The notes under the pieces are model-generated. The model was not told where the DNA came from. It saw only the letters and a program-made list of their open reading frames with translations, and ran no database searches. A stretch of 64,000 bases of DNA from Desulfobacteraceae bacterium. Lineage in GTDB: Bacteria > Desulfobacterota > Desulfobacteria > Desulfobacterales > Desulfobacteraceae. The DNA is taken from the NCBI GenBank assembly GCA_016744295.1, contig JADGEQ010000016.1, positions 62,001 to 126,000 of the forward strand, in the 5' to 3' direction. Position numbers and translations under genes: made by a program. This document shows positions 55,050-63,209 of this stretch, piece after piece. Position 1 is the stretch's first letter, and each line of letters begins with the position of its first letter.

Positions 55050-56036
55050 ATGCGTCTTTACAAGCCCCCCCCCATAAAAATAAATTGGTCAATTTGCCAT
55101 TTTCTGGTTCCCACCATAATTTTGTGTTTTTCTTTAGCCCCTGCCAACGCCTTTGATGTTTTTCTAGGCACAGCCGTACCCGGCACCTTTTCTCATTTTT
55201 CAGGCCGTATGCTTGAGAGGACAATCAACAAACAGATTATCGATGTTAACTGCAAGGTTGTGCCAGGTTCCGGAGATATTCATAACCTTACAAACCTTGT
55301 GCAGGGTTCACTGGATATCGCATTGGTTGATTCCCGCACCCTGTATGATGCGATGAACAAAACCGGAAATTTTCAGTTTCTTGATATCAATTACAAAAGC
55401 CTGAGCGTTCTTGTGCCGCTTTACGATGTGACGATTTCCTTTATTGTCGGCCATAATTCCGGTATCAAAAAATTGGATGATATCAAGGGTAAACGGATAA
55501 ATACAGGCCCTCCTCTATCTGCTCAAAATCTTTTGTTCAAGACGGTTTCAACTGCAAAAAACTGGTCGAAAAATGATTTTTTGCTGGTGACAGAGCTTTC
55601 AGATTCCCAGTCCCAGGATACAATGGCCTTTTGTCACGGTAACATTGATGCAATGATTCACATTGGTATACATCCCGACTCGTCATTGCACCAGCTATTC
55701 ACACTTTGCAACGCCAACGTGGCCGATATGGCCGATATGGATATTGAGCGACTGGTTTCCGGCCATCCGGCCTTCTCAAAAGTTATCATCCCCTCGGGTA
55801 CTTACCCGGGACAGAGCAACGATATAAACACATTGGGAACCCAAACCCTCATGGTGGCATCCCCTAACCTTGATGAAGAAATTGTTTATAAAATCCTTGA
55901 TGCCATATTCAGCAGCCAAAAAAAGCTATCCGATTCACATCCCGCATTATCTTTGCAAAAACCGGATATGATCAAAACAAAGGCCATGGGTATAGAGTTG
56001 CATGCCGGGGCTGTCGAGTATTTTTCCAAAAATTGA
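55050..56036 (+). CDS. TAXI-family TRAP periplasmic binding protein (orphan)
   Basis: A 328-residue secreted protein with a signal peptide ending APANA (about residue 34). The mature part is of the TAXI type (VFLGTAVPGTFSHFSGRML, VVPGSGDIHNLTNLVQGSLD, LSVLVPLYDVTISFIVG). No TAXI permease is near. It is divergent from the transporter-kinase operon, 224 bases away, so it could supply a ligand signal to that sensor; this is inferred from position. Confidence 0.85.
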   Translation: MRLYKPPPIKINWSICHFLVPTIILCFSLAPANAFDVFLGTAVPGTFSHFSGRMLERTINKQIIDVNCKVVPGSGDIHNLTNLVQGSLDIALVDSRTLYDAMNKTGNFQFLDINYKSLSVLVPLYDVTISFIVGHNSGIKKLDDIKGKRINTGPPLSAQNLLFKTVSTAKNWSKNDFLLVTELSDSQSQDTMAFCHGNIDAMIHIGIHPDSSLHQLFTLCNANVADMADMDIERLVSGHPAFSKVIIPSGTYPGQSNDINTLGTQTLMVASPNLDEEIVYKILDAIFSSQKKLSDSHPALSLQKPDMIKTKAMGIELHAGAVEYFSKN

Positions 56037-56043
56037 GCTAACC

Positions 56044-56101
56044 GGCGCTCGCTCCCAGGCGCTCGCTCCCAGGCGCTTGCTCATCAGGTGCTTGACCAGG
56101 G
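56044..56101. repeat. 14-15 bp tandem repeats after the TAXI gene
   Basis: GGCGCTCGCTCCCA occurs twice exactly, then GGCGCTTGCTCATCA and GGTGCTTGACCA follow as decayed copies. It begins 8 bases after the stop codon. The layout resembles the repeats at 3277-3360, on the opposite strand. Confidence 0.75.
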
Positions 56102-56217
56102 TTTGAATAATACTCATTCCCGGCCGGATTTTTTTCAGCCATTGAATAATATTTTGGTATTTGTTAGTAGATTCCAGATATTTTTTTGCAACCTTTATTA
56201 TACGTGGACAGGGTGGT

Positions 56218-56679
56218 ATGGAGCCAATCCAGTGGGAAATTAAAAAATTTAGTGAATTGACTGCCATACAACTGTATGAACTGCTTCGGTTGCGGGTGGA
56301 TGTTTTTGTGGTGGAGCAGACGTGTCCCTACCCCGAGCTGGATGGAAAGGATATCCTTACCCATACCCTCCATTTGGCTGCCCGCATATCAGGGGGAATG
56401 GCGGCCTATCTCAGAATTTTGGCCCCGGGGGTCAGTTACCCAGGTGTCAGTTTGGGCCGGGTGGTGACGGCCAGGGAGTTCCGGGGCAGGGGCTTAAGTC
56501 ATGGGTTGATCGAAAAGGCGGTTGAACTTATCCGGGTTAACTGGCCCGGCCTTCCCATTCAAATTGGTGCCCAGGAATATTTGAGAGCCTTTTATGAGTC
56601 CCATGGATTTAAGGTCACATCGGAAATATATATTGAAGATGGTATTCCCCACATTGACATGGTTAGAAATCGGGCTTAA
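56218..56679 (+). CDS. GNAT acetyltransferase (ElaA-like)
   Basis: A 153-residue N-acetyltransferase. RLRVDVFVVEQTCPYPELDG is the ElaA signature, VSLGRVVTAREFRGRGLSHG the acetyl-CoA pyrophosphate loop (RGRGLSHG), and FYESHGFKVTSEIYIEDGIP the substrate end. The ATG at 56218 is chosen over an upstream TTG because the family begins with WEIKKFSELT-like sequence. The acceptor substrate is unknown. Confidence 0.88.
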   Translation: MEPIQWEIKKFSELTAIQLYELLRLRVDVFVVEQTCPYPELDGKDILTHTLHLAARISGGMAAYLRILAPGVSYPGVSLGRVVTAREFRGRGLSHGLIEKAVELIRVNWPGLPIQIGAQEYLRAFYESHGFKVTSEIYIEDGIPHIDMVRNRA

Positions 56680-56717
56680 CCTGTGTGCCCGATAAATCAA
56701 ACAAAACGGACCATCCC

Positions 56718-57131
56718 ATGTTGAAAATTTCTAATTTGGTGAGCATTTCTGACCGAGAGATAGAATTCCATCCCATCAGGGCCCAGGGTCCGGGGGGGCA
56801 GAACGTCAACAAAGTGTCCTCTGCTGTTCACCTGCGGTTTGACATCGTGGCATCGGATCTGCCCCTGGTCTATAAAGAAAAACTTCTGGCCCTGAATGAC
56901 AGCCGGATTACCAAGGAGGGGGTGGTGGTGATCAAAGCCCAGGCCTTTCGAAGCCAGGAAAAAAATAGGGAAGATGGATTGAACCGGCTGGCAAAATTGA
57001 TAAGGGGAGCTGTAAAGGAAATGCGGAAAAGAAAGCCCAGCAAACCCTCCAGGTCGTCAAAGCGAAAACGCATGGATTCTAAGACCAAACACGGAAAATT
57101 AAAAGCCCTGAGAAAAAAAATCACCCATTAA
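56718..57131 (+). CDS. arfB: alternative ribosome-rescue peptidyl-tRNA hydrolase ArfB
   Basis: A 137-residue release-factor-like protein. The catalytic GGQ is in IRAQGPGGQNVNKVSSAVHL. The tail is basic (RGAVKEMRKRKPSKPSRSSK, then KTKHGKLKALRKK), which enters the empty mRNA channel of stalled ribosomes in this family. Length and order match E. coli YaeJ. The ATG at 56718 fits better than a GTG at 56685. Confidence 0.93.
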   Translation: MLKISNLVSISDREIEFHPIRAQGPGGQNVNKVSSAVHLRFDIVASDLPLVYKEKLLALNDSRITKEGVVVIKAQAFRSQEKNREDGLNRLAKLIRGAVKEMRKRKPSKPSRSSKRKRMDSKTKHGKLKALRKKITH

Positions 57132-57168
57132 GCTTCAAACTCACCAGGTCTGAACAATAGAGATAAGG

Positions 57169-58407
57169 ATGTTTAAAAAAATGATGTCTGAACTGACTGA
57201 GAAAAATCTTTGCCCATTGCGAACGATCACCGTCTTTATTGTACTTGAAAAGGATCCTGTCACCTGGAAAGAAACCCTGACACGTGCCGGGGGATTTTGC
57301 AACAGATTGTCGGCAAGATTCATTGAACAGGGGTATGGGGTCCAATCTGTCCGCATGGTGACCAATCCCTTTGGTGAGTATCTGGATACCCGCTCGGAGG
57401 ATGCCGCAAAATACGGGCTTGATGTTTTGACCCGTTTGCTCAATGGTCCGGATATGCCGGATTTGCGAATTAGGTTTGCCATTGGAGAAGCAAAAACCCT
57501 GGAAGAAATTGCCCTTTTGCCCGCTTTGATCAGAAACTATGGAGACCTGTGCAATGCCTGTGTGAATGTCGGGTTTGACGATGGGATTCCGGACAATAAC
57601 CTTGTTATTGCGGCAGCCCGGGCCATTCGCAGGATCAGCCAAGTCACGGATCGTGGGGAGGGTAATTTTAATTTTACAGTGAATTTTAACTGTGAACCAT
57701 TTATCCCCTATTTCCCCGCCGGATACCATCGCAGCACCCAGGGGGATGGGTTTGTCATTGGTCTTGAAACACCGGATCTGCTGGTCAGAGCCCTGGAATT
57801 ATTGCCAACCAACCAAGATCATAATAGCAACTTTAAAGCGGCCCATGATGCCATGGGCGAAGCCCTCCAATACCATGTGGATCATGTGGTGTCCATTGTT
57901 CAATCCTTTGACCGGGCAGAAGGGTTTGAATTCATCGGAATTGACAGTTCGGCCGCCCCTTCAAAAAATTGTTCCTCCATGGTTCAGGTATATGAACTGC
58001 TTGGGGTCGAGTATTTCGGGGCCTCAGGAACTGTTGAGGCCTCAGCCCTTTTAACAAAGGTGTTTAAATCTATTGTCAGGGTTCCCCTTGTGGGGTTTTC
58101 CGGGTTGATGCTGGCGGTGACCGAAGACAGGGGGCTGGCAGAAGGAACCCGAAAAAACCAGTTTGATATCCGCTCTCTTTTGACCTATAGTGCAGTTTGC
58201 GGCATCGGGCTGGATACGGTTCCCATACCCGGTTCCACCCCCATTGAAAAAATTGCCGCCCTGATGCGGGATACAGGGATCATGGCCCATCGCCTGAACA
58301 AGCCCTTGACCGTGCGTCTTTTTCCTGTGCCCGGACTTAATCCTGGGGATATTACGGCCTTTGAAAGTGAGGACCTGTGCAATTGTGCGGTCCTGGCCGT
58401 GCCCTGA
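57169..58407 (+). CDS. DUF711 family protein
   Basis: A 412-residue protein of the DUF711/UPF0210-like family. Recognisable parts: RTITVFIVLEKDPVTWKETL, GFCNRLSARFIEQGYGVQSV, FNFTVNFNCEPFIPYFPAGY, EFIGIDSSAAPSKNCSSMV and IGLDTVPIPGSTPIEKIAAL. The fold resembles glycyl-radical-like alpha/beta barrels, but no reaction is known. AUG choice is uncertain between 57169 and 57181. It is close to ArfB upstream (37 bases) and the OYE gene downstream (22 bases), suggesting co-transcription. Confidence 0.8.
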   Translation: MFKKMMSELTEKNLCPLRTITVFIVLEKDPVTWKETLTRAGGFCNRLSARFIEQGYGVQSVRMVTNPFGEYLDTRSEDAAKYGLDVLTRLLNGPDMPDLRIRFAIGEAKTLEEIALLPALIRNYGDLCNACVNVGFDDGIPDNNLVIAAARAIRRISQVTDRGEGNFNFTVNFNCEPFIPYFPAGYHRSTQGDGFVIGLETPDLLVRALELLPTNQDHNSNFKAAHDAMGEALQYHVDHVVSIVQSFDRAEGFEFIGIDSSAAPSKNCSSMVQVYELLGVEYFGASGTVEASALLTKVFKSIVRVPLVGFSGLMLAVTEDRGLAEGTRKNQFDIRSLLTYSAVCGIGLDTVPIPGSTPIEKIAALMRDTGIMAHRLNKPLTVRLFPVPGLNPGDITAFESEDLCNCAVLAVP

Positions 58408-58429
58408 TATTCTTTAATCAAGGAGACGA

Positions 58430-59500
58430 ATGATGATAAACCCACTTTTTTCACCCATTACCATCAATAACATCACCCTTAAAAATCGGATTGGGGTTGC
58501 CCCCATGACCCGGATGTCTGCCGGGGATAACAGTATTCCCAGAAAGGATGTATTGGATTTTCTGGTGACCCGGGCAGAGAATAATGCCGGAATTGTCTAT
58601 AACGAGGCCATTGTCACGGATTATGAAAGCGCCCAGGGGTATCCGGGCCAGGCAAGAATTTTGAACCAGAACCAGGTGGATGCATGGCGAGTGGTGACCG
58701 ACAAAATCCGCAGCCGGGGAGCCATCTCTGTTTGTCAGATTTTTCATTGCGGACGCATGGCCTACGAGGGGGTTAACCCCGCCAACCGGGTCATTGCTCC
58801 CAGTCCCATTGCCCCAAGCCAGGACAATCCCTTGACCGGCTCCCCCTATCCTCTGCCCGAACAGATGAGCCGGTTTGACATGGACCATGTGATAGAAGGG
58901 TTTGTGGAGACCGCTAAAGGTGCCATGGCTGCCGGATTTGACGGGCTTGAACTCCATTGCGCCCACGGCTATCTGCTCAACCAGTTTTTGTCTGCCTATT
59001 CCAACCAGAGAGGTGATAAATACGGTGGATCCATGGAAAACCGGTATCGGTTTGTACACGAGGTGATAGATGCGGTCCGGATGGTTATCCCTGGGGATCG
59101 CCTGCTTCTGGTGCGGGTTTCCAATTGGGGGATTGCAGACATGGATGTTTCCCTGTTTGAGAGTAAAGGTGAGTGGCAGGAAATGATTCACCTTTTTTCC
59201 CAGGAACCCATTAACGGGATCTCTCTGTCTACTTATGATTTTAGTGCCAAGGGATTTGGCACGGATCAGAATATGACCCAGATTACCCGGGAGGCAACAA
59301 AACTGCCCCTTTTGATCTGCGGAAAAATTTATGACCGGAAAACGGCTGATAAGGCCTTAGAGGATGCCGATATCGTATTGGCGGGCAAATCCATGCTTCT
59401 GAATCCGAACTGGGTGTCGGATGTACAGGCGGGCAAAGAGTTGAAATTGTATGGCTCAGATGAGGCCGGTATCGCCTATACTGACACCCCCCTGCCTTGA
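58430..59500 (+). CDS. NADH:flavin oxidoreductase (Old Yellow Enzyme family)
   Basis: A 356-residue FMN TIM-barrel enzyme. LKNRIGVAPMTRMSAGDN, CQIFHCGRMAYEGVNPANRV, LELHCAHGYLLNQFLSAYSN and NQRGDKYGGSMENRYRFV are the ordered family motifs; the C-terminal phosphate site is ICGKIYDRKTADKALEDADI. No C-terminal Fe-S domain is present, so it is a short OYE that reduces activated double bonds. AAGGAG precedes the start, and a terminator follows. Confidence 0.93.
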   Translation: MMINPLFSPITINNITLKNRIGVAPMTRMSAGDNSIPRKDVLDFLVTRAENNAGIVYNEAIVTDYESAQGYPGQARILNQNQVDAWRVVTDKIRSRGAISVCQIFHCGRMAYEGVNPANRVIAPSPIAPSQDNPLTGSPYPLPEQMSRFDMDHVIEGFVETAKGAMAAGFDGLELHCAHGYLLNQFLSAYSNQRGDKYGGSMENRYRFVHEVIDAVRMVIPGDRLLLVRVSNWGIADMDVSLFESKGEWQEMIHLFSQEPINGISLSTYDFSAKGFGTDQNMTQITREATKLPLLICGKIYDRKTADKALEDADIVLAGKSMLLNPNWVSDVQAGKELKLYGSDEAGIAYTDTPLP

Positions 59501-59533
59501 TAGAGCAGTTTGGTGTTGACGGGATTTGAGCTT

Positions 59534-59570
59534 AAAAGGTCCGGGGATAGAATTTCCGGACCTTTTTGGT
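59534..59570 (+). terminator. rho-independent terminator after the OYE gene
   Basis: AAAAGGTCCGG (59534-59544) pairs with CCGGACCTTTT (59556-59566) and runs into TTT. Confidence 0.85.
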
Positions 59571-59618
59571 TTCCCTCCGAGTTATTCAAATCAGAATTCA
59601 GGAAATTTCTATTTTTTT

Positions 59619-59636
59619 TGGGACATATCTGCCCCA
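59619..59636. promoter_or_regulatory. activator site 1 (TGGGRCA-N4-TGCCCCA)
   Basis: TGGGACA-TATC-TGCCCCA, an imperfect 7-4-7 palindrome 315 bases upstream of the sigma-54 -24 element. Same consensus as two further sites. Confidence 0.6.
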
Positions 59637-59723
59637 TTATCTGGCCGCTTTTGACCCTTTATTATAAATATAAAATTTATAACTGATTGATTTTTAGGAT
59701 TAATCGGTGTATGTTGTTTTGAA

Positions 59724-59741
59724 TGGGGCATTTTTTCCCCA
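59724..59741. promoter_or_regulatory. activator site 2
   Basis: TGGGGCA-TTTT-TTCCCCA, same 7-4-7 layout, 105 bases after site 1 and about 10 helical turns from it. Confidence 0.55.
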
Positions 59742-59814
59742 CGAGATTTTTCCCCACCTGGTAATTGGTCTCCCATGAATGACGCGGTATTTCCCCTCTT
59801 TGATTTTATTTGTC

Positions 59815-59832
59815 TGGGACATTTTTGCCCCA
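59815..59832. promoter_or_regulatory. activator site 3
   Basis: TGGGACA-TTTT-TGCCCCA, 91 bases after site 2 and about 110 bases before the -24 element, the usual place for an upstream activating sequence. Confidence 0.65.
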
Positions 59833-59933
59833 ATTGCAATGGAGGTGGATTTGAACCGAATAAGGTTGGTGAATTTTTCTTTTCCCCGGTCCCAAAAGGA
59901 TGTTGGCCGTTTCAACTATATCTTTAGGTGGGA

Positions 59934-59950
59934 TGGCACAGCCATTGCAT
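59934..59950 (+). promoter_or_regulatory. sigma-54 (-24/-12) promoter of the TRAP operon
   Basis: TGGCACAGCCATTGCAT matches the consensus TGGCACG-N4-TTGCA with GG and GC exactly 12 positions apart. It lies 73 bases before dctP. A sigma-54 activator gene faces this operon at 63210. Confidence 0.85.
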
Positions 59951-60022
59951 TCTTGGTTTTCCCAGATGACAGATAGAACCCGGAATGGGTAACCATAATT
60001 AATTACACAAGGAGCATTTTAG

Positions 60023-61033
60023 ATGAAAAAGCAATTTTGGTCAAAAAGTTTGGCAGGTCTGGCAGCAATTGCCTTGGTTTTTACATTCACAGCCCAGGTC
60101 CAGGCCAAAACATGGAAAATGTCCTTTGGTGATGCAGCAGGCGGCACCCAGTGGGAAACAGGGAAAAAATATGCAGAGATCCTGGAGAAAAAAGCCGGTG
60201 GTAAAATTAAATTTGATTTTTTTCCCAACGGCCAGCTCGGAAGCGAGCAGGATACGGTGAATGACTGTTCCATGGACACCCTGGATTTTTCTGTTCTTGC
60301 TGTTAACAACCTGACGCCTTTTTCCCCCACAGTGGGTGTTCTGACCCTTCCCTATGTAATCCAGGGGATTGATGATGCTGTCGCGTTGACCCAGGGAACC
60401 CTTGGCGAGGAACTTGCCAAAAATACACTTCGTGATGCCGGTGTTAGAATTGTTGCCTGGACCTATTCAGGATTCCGTGTACTGACCAACTCCAAGCGTC
60501 CCGTTAAAACCATTGCAGATCTGAAAGGGCTTGTCATCCGGGTCCCTAAAAATGCAATCATGATTGATTCCTATAAGGCATGGGGAATCAACCCCACTCC
60601 CATGGCTTGGTCTGAAACCTTTACCGCCTTACAGCAGAAAGTTGTTGATGGTCAGGACAATCCCTTCATTACCGTTAATGCCATGAAGTTTTATGAAATT
60701 CAGAAATATGTTACCACCCTTCGGTATCTTTTTTCCCTTGAGCCCATCATCATGTCTGAAGAACTTTTCCAGAGACAGAATCCTGAAATGCAGAAAATGA
60801 TTCTGGACGCGGGTAAGGAAGCAACTGCATACAGCAAGCAATGGCTTGTGGATACTGAAGATTCCATTAAAAAATCCCTGGTTGAAAAGGGAATGGTCAT
60901 TGATGACGCCGCAAATGGTGAAAAAGAGTGGATCGAAAAAGCAACCAAAGCGGTATGGCCAAAATACTATGATAGCATTGGCGGAAAAGAAAAACTTGAG
61001 AGTGCCTTAAAAATTCTTGGCAGAAGTTTATAA
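60023..61033 (+). CDS. dctP: TRAP periplasmic binding protein DctP (second system)
   Basis: A 336-residue secreted protein; signal peptide to QVQA (residue 29). The mature part has WKMSFGDAAGGTQWETGKKY, LIRVPKNAIMIDSYKAWGIN (carboxylate-binding Arg) and ALQQKVVDGQDNPFITVNAM. It resembles C4-dicarboxylate-type binding proteins more than the DctP at 12155. AAGGAGC precedes the start. It is the first gene after the sigma-54 promoter and is separated from dctQ by a strong hairpin. Confidence 0.95.
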   Translation: MKKQFWSKSLAGLAAIALVFTFTAQVQAKTWKMSFGDAAGGTQWETGKKYAEILEKKAGGKIKFDFFPNGQLGSEQDTVNDCSMDTLDFSVLAVNNLTPFSPTVGVLTLPYVIQGIDDAVALTQGTLGEELAKNTLRDAGVRIVAWTYSGFRVLTNSKRPVKTIADLKGLVIRVPKNAIMIDSYKAWGINPTPMAWSETFTALQQKVVDGQDNPFITVNAMKFYEIQKYVTTLRYLFSLEPIIMSEELFQRQNPEMQKMILDAGKEATAYSKQWLVDTEDSIKKSLVEKGMVIDDAANGEKEWIEKATKAVWPKYYDSIGGKEKLESALKILGRSL

Positions 61034-61060
61034 TTGCCATTCATAAATATTGGGTAAAAT

Positions 61061-61091
61061 AAAATTCGCAGGGTTGATCCCTGCGAATTTT
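61061..61091 (+). terminator. intra-operon hairpin between dctP and dctQ
   Basis: AAAATTCGCAGGG pairs with CCCTGCGAATTTT over 13 bp around TTGAT. It probably attenuates or protects the dctP message so that more binding protein than permease is made. Confidence 0.75.
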
Positions 61092-61151
61092 ATGCAAGCC
61101 CCTGGTCCCGGCAACTGGACAGGGGCGCTCAAATTTTTTAAAAGGAATCAC

Positions 61152-61721
61152 ATGGACAAGAAAAAAATAATTACCAAGGTGCTGGACAATTTTGAGAGCT
61201 ATGCATGTCAGTTGCTGCTGGCATTCTTTGTGATCCTGTTGTTCCTGCAGATCCTTTTACGGGAGTTTTTTCAATATTCCCTTTCCTGGGGTGAGGAACT
61301 TGCCACCTACCTTTTCGTATGGTTTGTTTTTTTGGGGGCCAGTTATGCCTGCCGGTTGGGAGCCCACAACCGGGTCACCTTTCAATTTAAAATGCTTCCC
61401 AAGCGAGCCAGTATCGCTATTGAGGCTTTTTCCGATTTGATCTGGGTGCTGTTTAATTGCTATTTTATTTATCTGAGTTATAAATTTGTTTTTGTGAAAA
61501 TGAATCTATTCTGGAAATCCCAAACCATGGGAATTCCCATGAAATATTTTTACATGATTCTTCCCATTTCCTTTGTTCTGATGACCCTCCGTGTCATCCA
61601 GATTAATTATCTTAAATTTGTAAAAGGTGAGGCCGTAAAAGATCCGGATGCCATTGAAATAGAAAAAACCCTGGATCTTAATAAACCTTTGGACCCTAAT
61701 AATAAACAGGAGAAGAATTGA
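61152..61721 (+). CDS. dctQ: TRAP small permease subunit DctQ (second system)
   Basis: A 189-residue, four-helix protein (LLAFFVILLFLQILLREFFQ, SWGEELATYLFVWFVFLGAS, ACRLGAHNRVTFQF). The SxxWxEExxxYxFxW motif is typical of DctQ. The ATG at 61152 follows AAAAGGAAT; an upstream start at 61050 would place the hairpin inside the coding region. Confidence 0.93.
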   Translation: MDKKKIITKVLDNFESYACQLLLAFFVILLFLQILLREFFQYSLSWGEELATYLFVWFVFLGASYACRLGAHNRVTFQFKMLPKRASIAIEAFSDLIWVLFNCYFIYLSYKFVFVKMNLFWKSQTMGIPMKYFYMILPISFVLMTLRVIQINYLKFVKGEAVKDPDAIEIEKTLDLNKPLDPNNKQEKN

Positions 61722-61722
61722 T

Positions 61723-63063
61723 TTGGAAACAACCATAGTTTTTGTTCTGTTTGGCGCATTCATCGCCCTTTTATTGCTGGGGGCTCCCATTTCAATCTCC
61801 CTTGGGGTATCCGCCGTGGTGGCATTTTTAGCCGTGGGCGACAATCCCATCAAATTGGTTCAAATCGCCTTTACCTCGGTGGGATCTTTTCCCTTAATGG
61901 CCCTGCCCGCCTTCATTCTGGCAGGATCACTCATGGAGGCTGCCGGTGTGTCCAAGCGGTTGGTGGCCCTGGCGGAATCCTTTGCCGGTCCCATGACGGG
62001 GGGAATCTCCTGTGCAACGGTCATTGCCTGTATGTTTTTTGGGGCAATCTCGGGTTCCGGGCCTGCCACCACTGCTGCCGTGGGAATGCTTATGATTCCG
62101 GCCATGGTGAACCGCGGCTATGATAAGGGATACGCCTCTGCCATCACTGCCTCTTCCGGCGGGTTGGGTGTGGTGATACCCCCTTCCATTCCCATGGTGA
62201 TTTTTGGAATTTCGGGGATGAGCATCATGCCGCCGGCCGAGGCCGTGGCAAAATTTGGAAGCTTTCAAACCGTATCCATACCAAAATTGTTTGTGGCAGG
62301 ATTTTTCCCCGGGCTGGTTATCTCAATCAGCTTGATGATAATGAATTATTTTTTGTGCAAAAAATATGGATACAAGGGACTTACCGATCGCTGGTCTTTG
62401 TCAACCATTGGCCATGCATTTAAAACAGGGTTCTGGGCAATCTTGGCCCCCATCGTTATTTTGGGCGGTATTTATACGGGTATGTTTACCCCCACTGAAT
62501 CGGCCATTGTTGCGATTTTTTACACCTTGTTTATCGGGTTTTTTATTCACAAGGAGCTCAAGCTTCCTGCCATAATGAAAGCCCTTGAGACCACAACCTG
62601 GCTCACGGGAAGGGTGTTGCTCATCCTTTTTACTGCCACGGTTTTTGGCCGTTTGCTGGTGGAAAACCAGATCCCGGCCATTGTTGCCAAATCCATGCTG
62701 GAGATCACAACCAATCCCTATTTGATCTGGGCCATGATTATCTTTTTCCTGCTGTTTGTGGGGATGTTCATGGAAACCCTGGCCACCATCATGATCCTGA
62801 CACCGGTGTTGCTGCCGGTCATGTATAACCTGGGCATTGATCCCATCCATTTTGGTATTGTGCTGGTCTGCTGTTGTGAAATCGGTTTTCAGACGCCGCC
62901 CCTGGGGGAAAATCTCTTTATAGCCTCGGGAATTGCAGATGTCTCAATTGAGGAGATTTCCATGAAGGCGATACCCTTTTCCATTGTTGCGGTGATCGCG
63001 GTGTTCGTCATCGCCTATATCCCGGAAATATCGCTCTGGTTCCCCCGGCTTCTCGGATATTAA
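61723..63063 (+). CDS. dctM: TRAP large permease subunit DctM (second system)
   Basis: A 446-residue, about 12-helix permease (LLGAPISISLGVSAVVAFLA, FFGAISGSGPATTAAVGMLM, GFQTPPLGENLFIASGIADV). It starts with TTG at 61723, one base after the dctQ stop and after AGGAGAAG; no ATG lies near enough to give the family N-terminus. It pairs with the upstream dctP and dctQ. Confidence 0.94.
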   Translation: METTIVFVLFGAFIALLLLGAPISISLGVSAVVAFLAVGDNPIKLVQIAFTSVGSFPLMALPAFILAGSLMEAAGVSKRLVALAESFAGPMTGGISCATVIACMFFGAISGSGPATTAAVGMLMIPAMVNRGYDKGYASAITASSGGLGVVIPPSIPMVIFGISGMSIMPPAEAVAKFGSFQTVSIPKLFVAGFFPGLVISISLMIMNYFLCKKYGYKGLTDRWSLSTIGHAFKTGFWAILAPIVILGGIYTGMFTPTESAIVAIFYTLFIGFFIHKELKLPAIMKALETTTWLTGRVLLILFTATVFGRLLVENQIPAIVAKSMLEITTNPYLIWAMIIFFLLFVGMFMETLATIMILTPVLLPVMYNLGIDPIHFGIVLVCCCEIGFQTPPLGENLFIASGIADVSIEEISMKAIPFSIVAVIAVFVIAYIPEISLWFPRLLGY

Positions 63064-63090
63064 TCCTTTAACGTTAATTCCCTTACTTAA

Positions 63091-63121
63091 TTCCCCAATG
63101 ATGTTAACCATCATTGGGGAA
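63091..63121. terminator. terminator after the TRAP operon
   Basis: TTCCCCAATGATG (63091-63103) and CATCATTGGGGAA (63109-63121) form a 13-bp stem around TTAAC, between two converging genes. It may serve both. Confidence 0.8.
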
Positions 63122-63209
63122 TATTAAGGACCGCAAATTTTATAATTTCTGCCCAACGCTTATTTCATCTCCGGTCCTAGGCGGTTAAAAAAAGGGTGGC
63201 ATTGGGATT

